Origin: Yoonia sp.
GTDB taxonomy: Bacteria; Pseudomonadota; Alphaproteobacteria; Rhodobacterales; Rhodobacteraceae
Length of the DNA: 9,737 bases
Direction: 5' to 3'
Assembly: GCA_028822885.1 (NCBI GenBank)
Contig: JAPKCP010000119.1
Span: 1-9,737 of the forward strand
The translations under genes were made by a program, and so were the position numbers. Below are positions 1-7,021 of the stretch, in pieces. The notes under the pieces were generated by a model. That model did no database searches. It was not told the origin of the DNA and saw only the letters and a program-made list of their open reading frames with translations. The stretch's first letter is position 1; every line of letters starts with the position of its first letter.

Positions 1-1
1 C

Positions 2-94
2 ACGCCGCCCCGTCAACTGATAGCCACTCTCAGAAATCTCTCGCCCTACTTTACTGATACAGCCGTTCAAGTTGACTTAATGTTAACGATTTGA
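2..94 (+). CDS. possible 3' end of a truncated convergent gene
   Basis: The second forward frame is open from the window edge for 30 codons and ends in TGA at 92-94, only five bases before the dctM stop on the other strand. The peptide (TPPRQLIATLRN..., ending in VQVDLMLTI) looks like an ordinary soluble protein tail, and a tightly convergent arrangement would be normal. I do not recognise the family. An open stretch of 30 codons at a window edge can easily be chance, so this is a weak call. The same 99 bases show no T-tract hairpin that would end the minus-strand operon. Confidence 0.25.
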   Translation, partial: TPPRQLIATLRNLSPYFTDTAVQVDLMLTI

Positions 95-99
95 AGCCA

Positions 100-1428
100 C
101 TATAGAAATAGCGTTGACACGATTGGGAAGACGGCAACGATGACCAGAACAATTAGCATGACGCCAACAAATGGCATTGTTGCTGCAAAAATCTGTTCGA
201 CCGATACGTCGGGATCGTCCAGCGTATTATGAACCGTAAAGACAGATATGCCGAAGGGTGGCGTTAACAAACCAATCTCGACAGCCAGAACCGTGACAAT
301 ACCAAAATGGCTAAGGTCGATGCCCATTCCCTGCGCAATCGGGGCTGCAATCGGGACCATAATCAAAAGGATCGACGTGCTATCTAAGATCATCCCCATC
401 AGCAAAATGATAACAGCATAAAAGAACAAAAATCCATACGGGCTAAAGCCTGACCCTTGGACCAGCCCTTCAATTGCGTTGGGCAACCCCGCAATCGACA
501 ACATCCGCGAATAGAAACTAGCTGCAATTAGCAAAAGTAGGATCGATACAGAGATGACGCCAGTCTGCTTCATCACGTCCCAAAGTTTGTGACGGTTCAA
601 CGACCGCCTTGCTATCGCGACGATAAGTGCGCCGAACGCGCCAATACCGCCGGCTTCGGTTGGGGTGAAATACCCAGTATAAAGCCCACCTAGCACCAAC
701 ACGACTAACGAAATGATCGGGAATATCTTTGCAGACATTGTCCTAAGCGGCATCCTTTCCACCCTAACCTCTAGGCGGCGTGCCTTCGATGCCTCGGGGT
801 CGGTCAGCACAAAGCTTGGAAATAAAAGCGTGACACAGATCAACATGGCAACAAAGCCACCCGCCAACATAAGGCCAGGCACAATGCCAGCGAGGAACAT
901 GCCGCCGATCGATACCTCGGCCAGAATGCCGTAAATGATAAGCAGAAGGCTTGGTGGGATCAGCATGCCAAGTACAGAAGACCCAGCGACCGTTCCGGCA
1001 GAAAACGCAGGCCGGTATCCGTGGCGGGTCATCTCAGGCACAGCAACCCGCGTGAAAACAGCGGCAGATGCAATGGAAACACCGGTGACGGCTGCAAAAA
1101 TCGTGTTGGCAGCAACAGTGGCCACCCCCAAGCCACAAACCACCCGCCGTAGCAGTTCCTCGGCGACTTCAAATGTATCGCGGCCAACGTTTGAAACGCT
1201 GACGAGTAGTCCCATCAAAACAAACAGTGGAATAGTCGCAAATAAATAGTCAGCAATGCCACTGTAGGCCGTCAGTTCAAGCATCTTGAACGCAAGATCC
1301 ATATTATCGCGGATGATCCATATGCCCGCAAAAGCGACAGCAAAAAGCGCATATGCAATCTGCATTCCTAACAAAACAAGGGCAATCAAAACAGCGATCA
1401 GAATGAAGCCGATTGTAAGCGTGGTCAT
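100..1428 (-). CDS. dctM: TRAP transporter large permease, DctM family
   Basis: This 442-residue protein has the length and character of the DctM subunit, the inner-membrane protein that moves solute using the sodium gradient in tripartite ATP-independent periplasmic transporters. It is almost entirely hydrophobic segments joined by short loops, about a dozen membrane spans. Family signatures are visible: IPPS followed by LLLIIYG near residues 157-166, FTPTEAGGIGA in the middle, and EIGLLTPPFG at about 384-393 near the C terminus. The ATG at 1426-1428 overlaps the stop of the small permease as ATGA (1425-1428), so the two are translationally coupled. It is the last gene of the minus-strand hydroxylase/TRAP unit. 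The family is well supported; the substrate cannot be read from this subunit. Confidence 0.95.
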   Translation of the reverse strand: MTTLTIGFILIAVLIALVLLGMQIAYALFAVAFAGIWIIRDNMDLAFKMLELTAYSGIADYLFATIPLFVLMGLLVSVSNVGRDTFEVAEELLRRVVCGLGVATVAANTIFAAVTGVSIASAAVFTRVAVPEMTRHGYRPAFSAGTVAGSSVLGMLIPPSLLLIIYGILAEVSIGGMFLAGIVPGLMLAGGFVAMLICVTLLFPSFVLTDPEASKARRLEVRVERMPLRTMSAKIFPIISLVVLVLGGLYTGYFTPTEAGGIGAFGALIVAIARRSLNRHKLWDVMKQTGVISVSILLLLIAASFYSRMLSIAGLPNAIEGLVQGSGFSPYGFLFFYAVIILLMGMILDSTSILLIMVPIAAPIAQGMGIDLSHFGIVTVLAVEIGLLTPPFGISVFTVHNTLDDPDVSVEQIFAATMPFVGVMLIVLVIVAVFPIVSTLFL

Positions 1429-1991
1429 GTCTTATTGCTCCGGTAGGTGCGCATTTCTTCTGACACACGGTAAAGTGCCGAGAGTGAAGCCACCATGGAT
1501 CCCAAGACGGTGATGGCGCGGAATGGGGCGGTCGGAATGGTAAAGACACCTTGAACACCAAAGAATTCAGCGCCTTGCCATGCCGTCATCAATTTTGGCC
1601 ATGACGCCCAAAAAATAAGAGCAAAGACAATCGCCCCCGCCAGTGCAAAGACCATTTCGAGCAAGGGGACAAGGTGCGGTGATTTTCGTTCAAGCCTCCG
1701 TACGAAAAAGTCAGCACGGGTCAAACGCCGTTGCTGAATCGCGGCGGCAACCTGCAAAAAGACAATTGCGACAACTGTACGCGCTGCGATTTCCGAAACG
1801 CCAGTGATTGGCGCATTGAAAAAATTACGTCCCAAAACATCCACGACAACAAGCGCCATCAGACCGCCGATACACAATGTGCCAATCGAAGACATAACGG
1901 CAGCCACTGTCCCCAGAACTGCGCCAAAGGGCGCGTTGGCAAACTTTGGAATAGAATTCACTTCCCGTGCCGTCGGACTATCTTGGCTCAT
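1425..1991 (-). CDS. dctQ: TRAP transporter small permease, DctQ family
   Basis: This is the small membrane subunit that pairs with DctM. From the ATG at 1991 it is 188 residues, beginning MSQDSPTAREVNS, with four hydrophobic segments (first near residues 20-50, last near 145-170). The RNFFNAPITGVSEIA stretch after the first span matches the typical DctQ pattern of an arginine followed by G..E. A GTG at 2033 would add 14 charged residues, but it lies inside a stem-loop (2023-2061) and has no ribosome-binding site, so I prefer the ATG at 1991, although its own Shine-Dalgarno (GAGTAGAG directly adjacent) is poor. The stop overlaps the start of dctM by four bases. It lies 90 bases downstream of the dctP stop. 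Confidence 0.92.
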   Translation of the reverse strand: MSQDSPTAREVNSIPKFANAPFGAVLGTVAAVMSSIGTLCIGGLMALVVVDVLGRNFFNAPITGVSEIAARTVVAIVFLQVAAAIQQRRLTRADFFVRRLERKSPHLVPLLEMVFALAGAIVFALIFWASWPKLMTAWQGAEFFGVQGVFTIPTAPFRAITVLGSMVASLSALYRVSEEMRTYRSNKT

Positions 1992-2022
1992 CTCTACTCG
2001 CTTATGCTTGTATGACTTCAGG

Positions 2023-2061
2023 ATCGAGCCCACCCAGACACGTTGTAAGGGTGGGATCGAT
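2023..2061 (-). promoter_or_regulatory. stem-loop between dctP and dctQ
   Basis: CCCACCC at 2029-2035 is perfectly complemented by GGGTGGG at 2049-2055. After one G/A mismatch (2028 and 2056) pairing resumes for five more base pairs (2023-2027 with 2057-2061). The loop can itself pair ACA with TGT. No T-tract follows on the minus strand, so this is not a plain intrinsic terminator. In the transcript it lies after the dctP stop and before dctQ. I infer a role in protecting the dctP 3' end or attenuating permease expression, which would give the usual excess of binding protein over membrane subunits. Confidence 0.65.
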
Positions 2062-2081
2062 ATTGGTTTCTTTACAGACGC

Positions 2082-3137
2082 TTAGCGGTCTGCGTCCCAG
2101 TCGCGCAGTGGTGTGACACCACGTTCACGCAGCGCATCAAAGTAAGCGGACAACACAACTTTGCCAGCGTCGCCTGTCTGCTCAAGCCAAGGCGCTACGA
2201 TGTCAGGCAGACCTTCGACCCAAGCAGTCTTTTCTGAATCTGACAGTTCATGCACGGTTAGACCAGCGGCCTGCATCTCTACCATCGCACGTTCAGCCAG
2301 ACTTGACACATAGTCACCATGCGCCACTGAAGTTGCTTTCGCGGCTTCGCGGAACGCAAATTGAACTGCCTCTGGCAGGCCATTGAAGAAATCTTCGTTC
2401 GCTGCGATTCCACCAAAATACATCGAACCAATGCCGACGCGTGTCAATTCAGGGGCGACTTCGTAGACCCGCGTTGGCAAGATACCTGATGCGAAGGACA
2501 ATGCACCCTCAGTTACGCCTGTCTGAATGTTCGTGTAGTAGGTTGTCAGCGCACCATCAACAGGCGTAGCACCCGTTTCTTGGAGCCAGTTTGCAGACGT
2601 CCCCGGCGCGTTCAGCTTGCGATTTTGCAAGTCAGCCAATGTTTTAACAGGAAAAGTTGCATAGATGTCGTAGCTGTCAGTGATCAAAGACGACAAGTGA
2701 ACCATGCCGTTTTCAGACCAACTATTCGCAAGTTCTGGTAGGTTCTGGCTCAAGTCATCGAAAATTTCGATGATCATTTTGTGGTCTGACGTGGCAAATG
2801 GCGTGAAGTAGGTCACGTTCTGCAACGGCATGTTCGCGCCTTCCCAGACCGTACCGACCATACCCACATCAACGATGCCGTCCATCACAGCCTCGCGCGT
2901 ATCGGTGAATTTGTACAACGTGCCCGCGTAAGCCTCGTTCCAGTTGACCTGATATTCGCCGGCTTCAGCAAGAATGCGGTCCACCTCTGGCTGGAACGTA
3001 TTCTTCATCGCGTACACCCAAATGTTAGCCTCGGGGTGCGATGATCCAATATTAATTGTGACCTGTTCTTGGGCTGATGCCCAACTGGCTGCGGATACAG
3101 TAAGCGCCGCAACTGCGCTGAAAGTCATGAACTTCAT
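2082..3137 (-). CDS. dctP: TRAP transporter periplasmic solute-binding protein, DctP family
   Basis: The protein captures solute in the periplasm and hands it to the DctQM permease. From the ATG at 3137 it is 351 residues, typical for the family. It starts with a clear signal peptide: basic MK, a hydrophobic core, and an ASA cleavage motif at 20-22 followed by QEQVTINIG. The body shows DctP-type features: IGSSHPE after the signal, FTDTREAVMDGIVDVGMVG around 77-95, a KLNAPG segment at 174-179 followed by ETGATPV, and a QTGVTEGALSF stretch. This start is chosen because GGGAGGA (3144-3150) sits six bases upstream and the signal peptide then begins normally; a start at 3173 would add 12 residues and fall in a hairpin. 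At the position where most relatives have the carboxylate-binding arginine (K-I-R-x-P-G), this protein has Asn176. The ligand is unknown. Confidence 0.94.
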   Translation of the reverse strand: MKFMTFSAVAALTVSAASWASAQEQVTINIGSSHPEANIWVYAMKNTFQPEVDRILAEAGEYQVNWNEAYAGTLYKFTDTREAVMDGIVDVGMVGTVWEGANMPLQNVTYFTPFATSDHKMIIEIFDDLSQNLPELANSWSENGMVHLSSLITDSYDIYATFPVKTLADLQNRKLNAPGTSANWLQETGATPVDGALTTYYTNIQTGVTEGALSFASGILPTRVYEVAPELTRVGIGSMYFGGIAANEDFFNGLPEAVQFAFREAAKATSVAHGDYVSSLAERAMVEMQAAGLTVHELSDSEKTAWVEGLPDIVAPWLEQTGDAGKVVLSAYFDALRERGVTPLRDWDADR

Positions 3138-3155
3138 GGTCGTTCCTCCCGGTTT

Positions 3156-3187
3156 GAAGATGCCTCCTCGCATCTTCTGGTTTTTTT
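3156..3187. promoter_or_regulatory. hairpin with T-tract between the large hydroxylase subunit gene and dctP
   Basis: GAAGATGC (3156-3163) and GCATCTTC (3170-3177) form a perfect 8-bp stem with a 6-base loop, followed on the + strand by TGG and seven T (3181-3187). Read on + this has the form of an intrinsic terminator for antisense transcription. Read on the coding (minus) strand, the A-tract comes first and the hairpin lies 19 bases ahead of the dctP start codon, with GAGGAG in its loop. There it would not terminate the operon but could be a processing or stabilising structure at the 5' end of the dctP message. Pairing is seen directly; the function is inferred. Confidence 0.6.
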
Positions 3188-5567
3188 AATCGTCGATCGT
3201 CCCCAACGCGCGTAAAATGCGTTCGGGTGTAAATGGCATGTCTGTGACCTGTGCCCCCATCGGGCGCAGCGCATCATTGATGGCATTCATAACGGCTGCT
3301 GGCGCACCTGCGGTTCCGGCTTCACCGGCACCTTTCGCCCCAAGTAAGCTTTCTTTTGTGGGGGTTTCCACATGGCCAATGACCATGTCCGGCATTTCGG
3401 CAGCCATGGGGACAAGGTAATCAGCCATTGATCCATTTAGCAGTTGGCCGTCCGCGTCATAATGGATTTCTTCAAATAGGGCGCCACCAAGTCCCTGCAC
3501 GATTCCGCCGCGGATTTGTTCATCCACAAGCTGAGGATTGATTATGCGGCCACAGTCTTCAACGCACCAATGCTTGAGCAACGTCACTTCGCCAGTGTCA
3601 GTATCAACCTCAACATAGCTGGCCTGCACGCCATTGGTGAACGCAAAGGGGTAGTCGGTTGTGATGTAATGACGGGTCTGCACCAATTCACGCGGCAAAT
3701 CTTTCGGCAGCGTATCGCCGCGAAAATAAACAATCCGACCAAGTTCTGCGAGCGGCATACGCGAAACACCAGTGTCACTATCGACGACTTCACCGTCACG
3801 AATGTCGAGGCTCTTTTGGTCGGCCTGCAGCATTGCAGCCGCGACTTCAAGAATCGAGTCCCGCAATGCGCGACCTGCCCGCAAAGCAGCTTCGCCACCA
3901 ATACCGGCACCACGTGACGCCCACGTCCCTCCACCGTAAGGTGTAACTTGGGTGTCCCCAGTAATCACGCGCACGTTTGCGGGAAAGACGCCAACGCCTT
4001 CGGCCACAATTTGGGACAGCATTGCTTCTGTGCCTTGGCCCTGCTCGGTCACGCCTGATAGCGCCACGATAGAGCCATCAGGGTCCATTCGAACCGTGCA
4101 TCCGTCCTGCGAAGATATGCGCGCGCCGCCAATCCCGTACATAAATGGTGATGGGTTGGTCAGTTCGATAAAGCTGGCAATTCCGATGCCACGATGCACA
4201 CCTCTAGCGCGCGCAGCCGCTTGATCAGCCCTTAAGGCGTCGTAATCCATAAGCGCAACCAGCTTGTCCATGCTTTGATGATGGGACAGCCCTTCGAACC
4301 GCATATTGGCTGGGGATGTGACCGGATAAGCGTCATCCGCATACATATTGAGACGTCGAATTGCGATCGGATCCATGCCCAGCTCAGCTGCGGCCATATC
4401 AACCAGACCTTCAGTAATCGCGACGGCAATCGGATGTCCGACAGCGCGATACTGAGAAGTCGGGGTCTTGTTTTGGAAAACGGCAGTCGTTTTGGCGCGG
4501 TAATTCGCAAAATCGTAGGGACCGCCACACAGGTTTACAACCTGATTGCCTTCAATGGCAGACGTTCGCGGATACACGGAATAGGCCCCGATGGCAGTCC
4601 AATCATCAACGTCAATCGCAAGGATTTTACCCGCCGCATCAACGGCAATCTTTGCTTCAATCTGGTGATCGCGCGCGTGAATATCCGTTGTAAAACTCTC
4701 TAGCCGATCTGCAATAAACTTAACTGGACGACACATAATCTTGGCAATCGCAGCCGTCGCAACCTCGTCCGGGTACACATGCACTTTAATCCCATATGAC
4801 CCGCCTACGTCGCCGCAGATCACGCGAACGCGGGATTCAGGCACGTCAAGGTGTTGGGCCAGCACAGTTTGCATCATGTGCGGTGCTTGTGTGGCGTGAT
4901 ACGCCGTCATCTGGTTTTCGGCACGGTTCCAATCAACAAGGATCGAACGTGGCTCAAGCGTGACACCGGTGTGCCGCGCAGTTCCAAAATGTGCTGAAAT
5001 GACCTTGTGCGCAGTCGCAAAAACGCCGTCTACATCGCCTTGTTCGTGCAGGCGCTGAAATGCGAGGTTGTCACCCATGTCGGAATGTAAAACCGGGGTA
5101 TCTTTGTCGAGCGCAGACATCATGTCAGCGACAACTGGCAATGCTTCATAATCCACATCGACCAAATCAGCGCCATTTTCTGCTGCAGCGCGGGATGTCG
5201 CGACGACTGCGACAACGGGCTCTCCGAGCCAACAAGCCCGATCAATCGCCATTGGGTGTTCTGGTGGCGACTTTAATCCTTTGAGGTGGGCAAGAACCGC
5301 AACCCAAGGTGTGCAGACCTCCGCCAGATCAGCGCCTGTAAAAACACGTAACACCCCTTTGACCAATTTGGCCTCTTCGGTTTCAATGCCAGTGATCTTT
5401 GCATGGGCAAACGGCGAGCGGACAAAGGCCACGTGCACCATGCGGGGCAGCACAATGTCGTCAACATACTTACCGCGTCCCTCGACCAATCGCGCTGCAT
5501 TGGGTCGTGGTACGGTTTTCCCGATGTAGGAATTAGGGCGATCAGGATTGCCAAATTGAACGGTCAT
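3186..5567 (-). CDS. molybdopterin-binding large subunit of a xanthine dehydrogenase/CoxL-family hydroxylase
   Basis: This 793-residue protein is the catalytic subunit of a three-part Mo/Fe-S/FAD hydroxylase, the usual length for CoxL-type subunits. The N-terminal part (about 15-140) is the aldehyde oxidase/xanthine dehydrogenase a/b hammerhead domain with RLVEGRGKYVDDI at 26-38. The rest is the Mo-cofactor domain: GGSYGIK at 255-261, the active-site loop QYRAVGHP at 372-379, EQGQGTE at 508-514, EDCGRIINP at 670-678 and GAKGAGEAG at 743-751, whose Glu749 corresponds to the catalytic base. The loop is neither the form I CO-dehydrogenase loop (cysteine-bearing, AYxCSFR type) nor the form II AYRGAGR, so CO oxidation is unlikely and the substrate is probably an organic molecule. 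Start ATG overlaps the Fe-S subunit stop as ATGA (5564-5567), with GGAAAGG upstream. No maturation factor (XdhC, CoxG, CoxD types) is encoded nearby. Confidence 0.93.
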   Translation of the reverse strand: MTVQFGNPDRPNSYIGKTVPRPNAARLVEGRGKYVDDIVLPRMVHVAFVRSPFAHAKITGIETEEAKLVKGVLRVFTGADLAEVCTPWVAVLAHLKGLKSPPEHPMAIDRACWLGEPVVAVVATSRAAAENGADLVDVDYEALPVVADMMSALDKDTPVLHSDMGDNLAFQRLHEQGDVDGVFATAHKVISAHFGTARHTGVTLEPRSILVDWNRAENQMTAYHATQAPHMMQTVLAQHLDVPESRVRVICGDVGGSYGIKVHVYPDEVATAAIAKIMCRPVKFIADRLESFTTDIHARDHQIEAKIAVDAAGKILAIDVDDWTAIGAYSVYPRTSAIEGNQVVNLCGGPYDFANYRAKTTAVFQNKTPTSQYRAVGHPIAVAITEGLVDMAAAELGMDPIAIRRLNMYADDAYPVTSPANMRFEGLSHHQSMDKLVALMDYDALRADQAAARARGVHRGIGIASFIELTNPSPFMYGIGGARISSQDGCTVRMDPDGSIVALSGVTEQGQGTEAMLSQIVAEGVGVFPANVRVITGDTQVTPYGGGTWASRGAGIGGEAALRAGRALRDSILEVAAAMLQADQKSLDIRDGEVVDSDTGVSRMPLAELGRIVYFRGDTLPKDLPRELVQTRHYITTDYPFAFTNGVQASYVEVDTDTGEVTLLKHWCVEDCGRIINPQLVDEQIRGGIVQGLGGALFEEIHYDADGQLLNGSMADYLVPMAAEMPDMVIGHVETPTKESLLGAKGAGEAGTAGAPAAVMNAINDALRPMGAQVTDMPFTPERILRALGTIDD

Positions 5568-6064
5568 GATTGTGCCTTTCCAGCCCGTAACTGAGCAACA
5601 CTTTCGACCGCATCAATGATGGCTTCATATCCAGTACAGCGACAATAGTTTCCTGATAGATGTGCGCGGATCACAGCGCGATCAGGCACGCCACCTTTGG
5701 ACAAAAGCTCCTCGGCTGATACAAGCATCCCCGGAGTGCAAAATCCGCATTGCAACGAATTGCGTGCAATAAAAGCATCTTGAAGATCCCGGATCACATC
5801 AGTGTCCGACAGACCTTCAACGGTCCAGATATCGGAGCCATCAAGCTGAGCCGCTAACATAAGGCACCCTCGCACGGCCTCTCCGTCAACGCGGATTGTG
5901 CAAGCCCCACAAACACCATGCTCGCAGCTTGCATGCGCCCCGGTCAGGCTTAGCTCTTGCCGTAAGAAATCGATCACGTGCTGACCTGCTGGAACGCGTG
6001 CTTGGACAGCTTCCCCATTTACGGTGAGGTCAATATCGACCTTGTCACGAAACATATCGCTCAT
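5564..6064 (-). CDS. [2Fe-2S] iron-sulfur small subunit, CoxS type
   Basis: This 166-residue subunit passes electrons from the molybdenum centre to FAD. The N-terminal plant-ferredoxin-like domain holds Cys47, Cys52, Cys55 and Cys67 (CEHGVCGACTIRVDGEAVRGC region). The C-terminal helical domain holds Cys106, Cys109, Cys141 and Cys143 (QCGFCTPGM and GNYCRCTGYE). All eight ligands are present, so both clusters should form. The start at 6064 has AGGAGA six bases upstream and overlaps the FAD-subunit stop by ATGA (6061-6064). The 3' end overlaps the large subunit in the same way, so the three subunits should be made in fixed ratio. The family is certain; the substrate is set by the large subunit. 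Confidence 0.96.
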   Translation of the reverse strand: MSDMFRDKVDIDLTVNGEAVQARVPAGQHVIDFLRQELSLTGAHASCEHGVCGACTIRVDGEAVRGCLMLAAQLDGSDIWTVEGLSDTDVIRDLQDAFIARNSLQCGFCTPGMLVSAEELLSKGGVPDRAVIRAHLSGNYCRCTGYEAIIDAVESVAQLRAGKAQS

Positions 6065-6894
6065 GCCGCGTCTCCTGTAATTTTGTCAACGGCACGTCGC
6101 AAAAGCACCCCTGCGATATGGCGCCGATAGCCCGCACTGGCTTTTGTGTCTGCGGGCGGGTCAATTTCAGCACGCAGGGCCGTCACCGCCCCATCGACGT
6201 CACCCTTATCAAGCATTGCCATTGCGCCAAGAGCCAGTTCAGGCATTTCACCAACTGATAACATCGTAATCCGATGACCACTTTGGCGCTTAACGAGGCA
6301 AAGCCCCGCCAAAGCATAGTCACCTGCACGGCGCGCAACTTCTTCTAGTGCCTGCCGCTCATCAGCTTCAGCTTTTGGAATCCTGATTGCAGTCAAAATC
6401 TCGTCTGGCTCAAGATCCGTTTCAAACAAACCGTGAAAAAAATCCGCCGCCGCGACAGTCCGGGCGCCATTAGGTCCTTCGACATGCAACGTCGCGCCCA
6501 ATGCCAGCACGCAGGCCGGAAATTCAGCTGCAGGATCTGCATGAGCCACTGCCCCACCGATTGTTCCGCGATTGCGAATTGCAGCATGAGCGATCACTTT
6601 CACCGCATCCACAAGCAACGGAGCATGCTTTTGAATAAGCAAATTACGCCCCACATCGACGTGCCGTGTCAGCGCACCAATACGTAACGTATCGCCTTCG
6701 TCGACGACCCCACGCAATTCCGCCAATCGCGAGATATCAACTAACAAATCATCAGTCGACAGGCGCATGTTCATTGCAGCAACAAGGCTTTGTCCACCGG
6801 CCAAAACCCGCGCCATGCCATCCGCAGACACCAAAAGATCAAGTGCATGGCGCAGATCAGTTGCCCGAGCGTAGCCCGCCACAGATGCTTTCAT
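6061..6894 (-). CDS. FAD-binding medium subunit, CoxM type
   Basis: This 277-residue protein is the flavoprotein subunit that takes electrons from the Fe-S subunit and passes them to the final acceptor. The first FAD-binding motif, AGGQSLVAAMNMR, is at 32-44; the second, RNRGTIGGAVAHADPAAEFP, is at 107-126. RRAGDYALAG at 188-197 and the C-terminal ASAGYRRHIAGVLLRRAV are typical of the CO-dehydrogenase flavoprotein C-terminal domain. It is the first gene of the unit; the ATG at 6894 has AAGGGGGG (6903-6910) eight bases upstream. Gene order M-S-L is that of classical coxMSL clusters, but the large-subunit loop argues against CO as substrate. Expression probably starts in the gap at 6895-7021, where a 20-bp palindrome lies. 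Confidence 0.95.
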   Translation of the reverse strand: MKASVAGYARATDLRHALDLLVSADGMARVLAGGQSLVAAMNMRLSTDDLLVDISRLAELRGVVDEGDTLRIGALTRHVDVGRNLLIQKHAPLLVDAVKVIAHAAIRNRGTIGGAVAHADPAAEFPACVLALGATLHVEGPNGARTVAAADFFHGLFETDLEPDEILTAIRIPKAEADERQALEEVARRAGDYALAGLCLVKRQSGHRITMLSVGEMPELALGAMAMLDKGDVDGAVTALRAEIDPPADTKASAGYRRHIAGVLLRRAVDKITGDAA

Positions 6895-6954
6895 TCGCTA
6901 ATCCCCCCTTGGCCTCGCATCTCTGCGAAACCAGCGATGTCGTGTCGGTTCTAC

Positions 6955-6974
6955 TATTGATCATATGATCAATA
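6955..6974. promoter_or_regulatory. perfect 20-bp palindrome, probable TetR operator in the divergent promoter region
   Basis: TATTGATCATATGATCAATA at 6955-6974 is its own reverse complement over all 20 bases. It lies between the divergent starts of the FAD subunit (6894) and the TetR gene (7022). A centrally placed palindrome of this size beside a TetR gene is the usual form of an autoregulatory operator. TATGAT, a fair -10 hexamer, occurs inside it on both strands (6964-6969 on +, 6960-6965 on -), so a bound dimer would block polymerase in both directions. The core TTGATCA-N2-TGATCAA differs from the known RutR site (TTGACCA-N2-TGGTCAA) by one base per half; whether this has meaning is open. 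Confidence 0.75.
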
Positions 6975-7021
6975 AACCATGCGCTATTGCAAGAAGAATC
7001 TTTTCTGCCCACAAAACAGTC

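Noticed and set aside
12..76. GTCAACT / AGTTGAC inverted repeat at the left edge as a terminator for dctM
   Set aside because: Seven-base arms separated by about 50 bases with no T-tract on the minus strand; probably chance.
3516..4703. Several forward frames of 90-142 codons
   Set aside because: All are antisense to the well-supported large hydroxylase subunit and show no protein pattern or ribosome-binding site.
3186..6894. Annotation as aerobic carbon monoxide dehydrogenase (coxMSL)
   Set aside because: Order and subunits match, but the large-subunit loop lacks the cysteine motif of true CO dehydrogenase, and the operon continues into an organic-solute importer without coxDEFG-type accessory genes.
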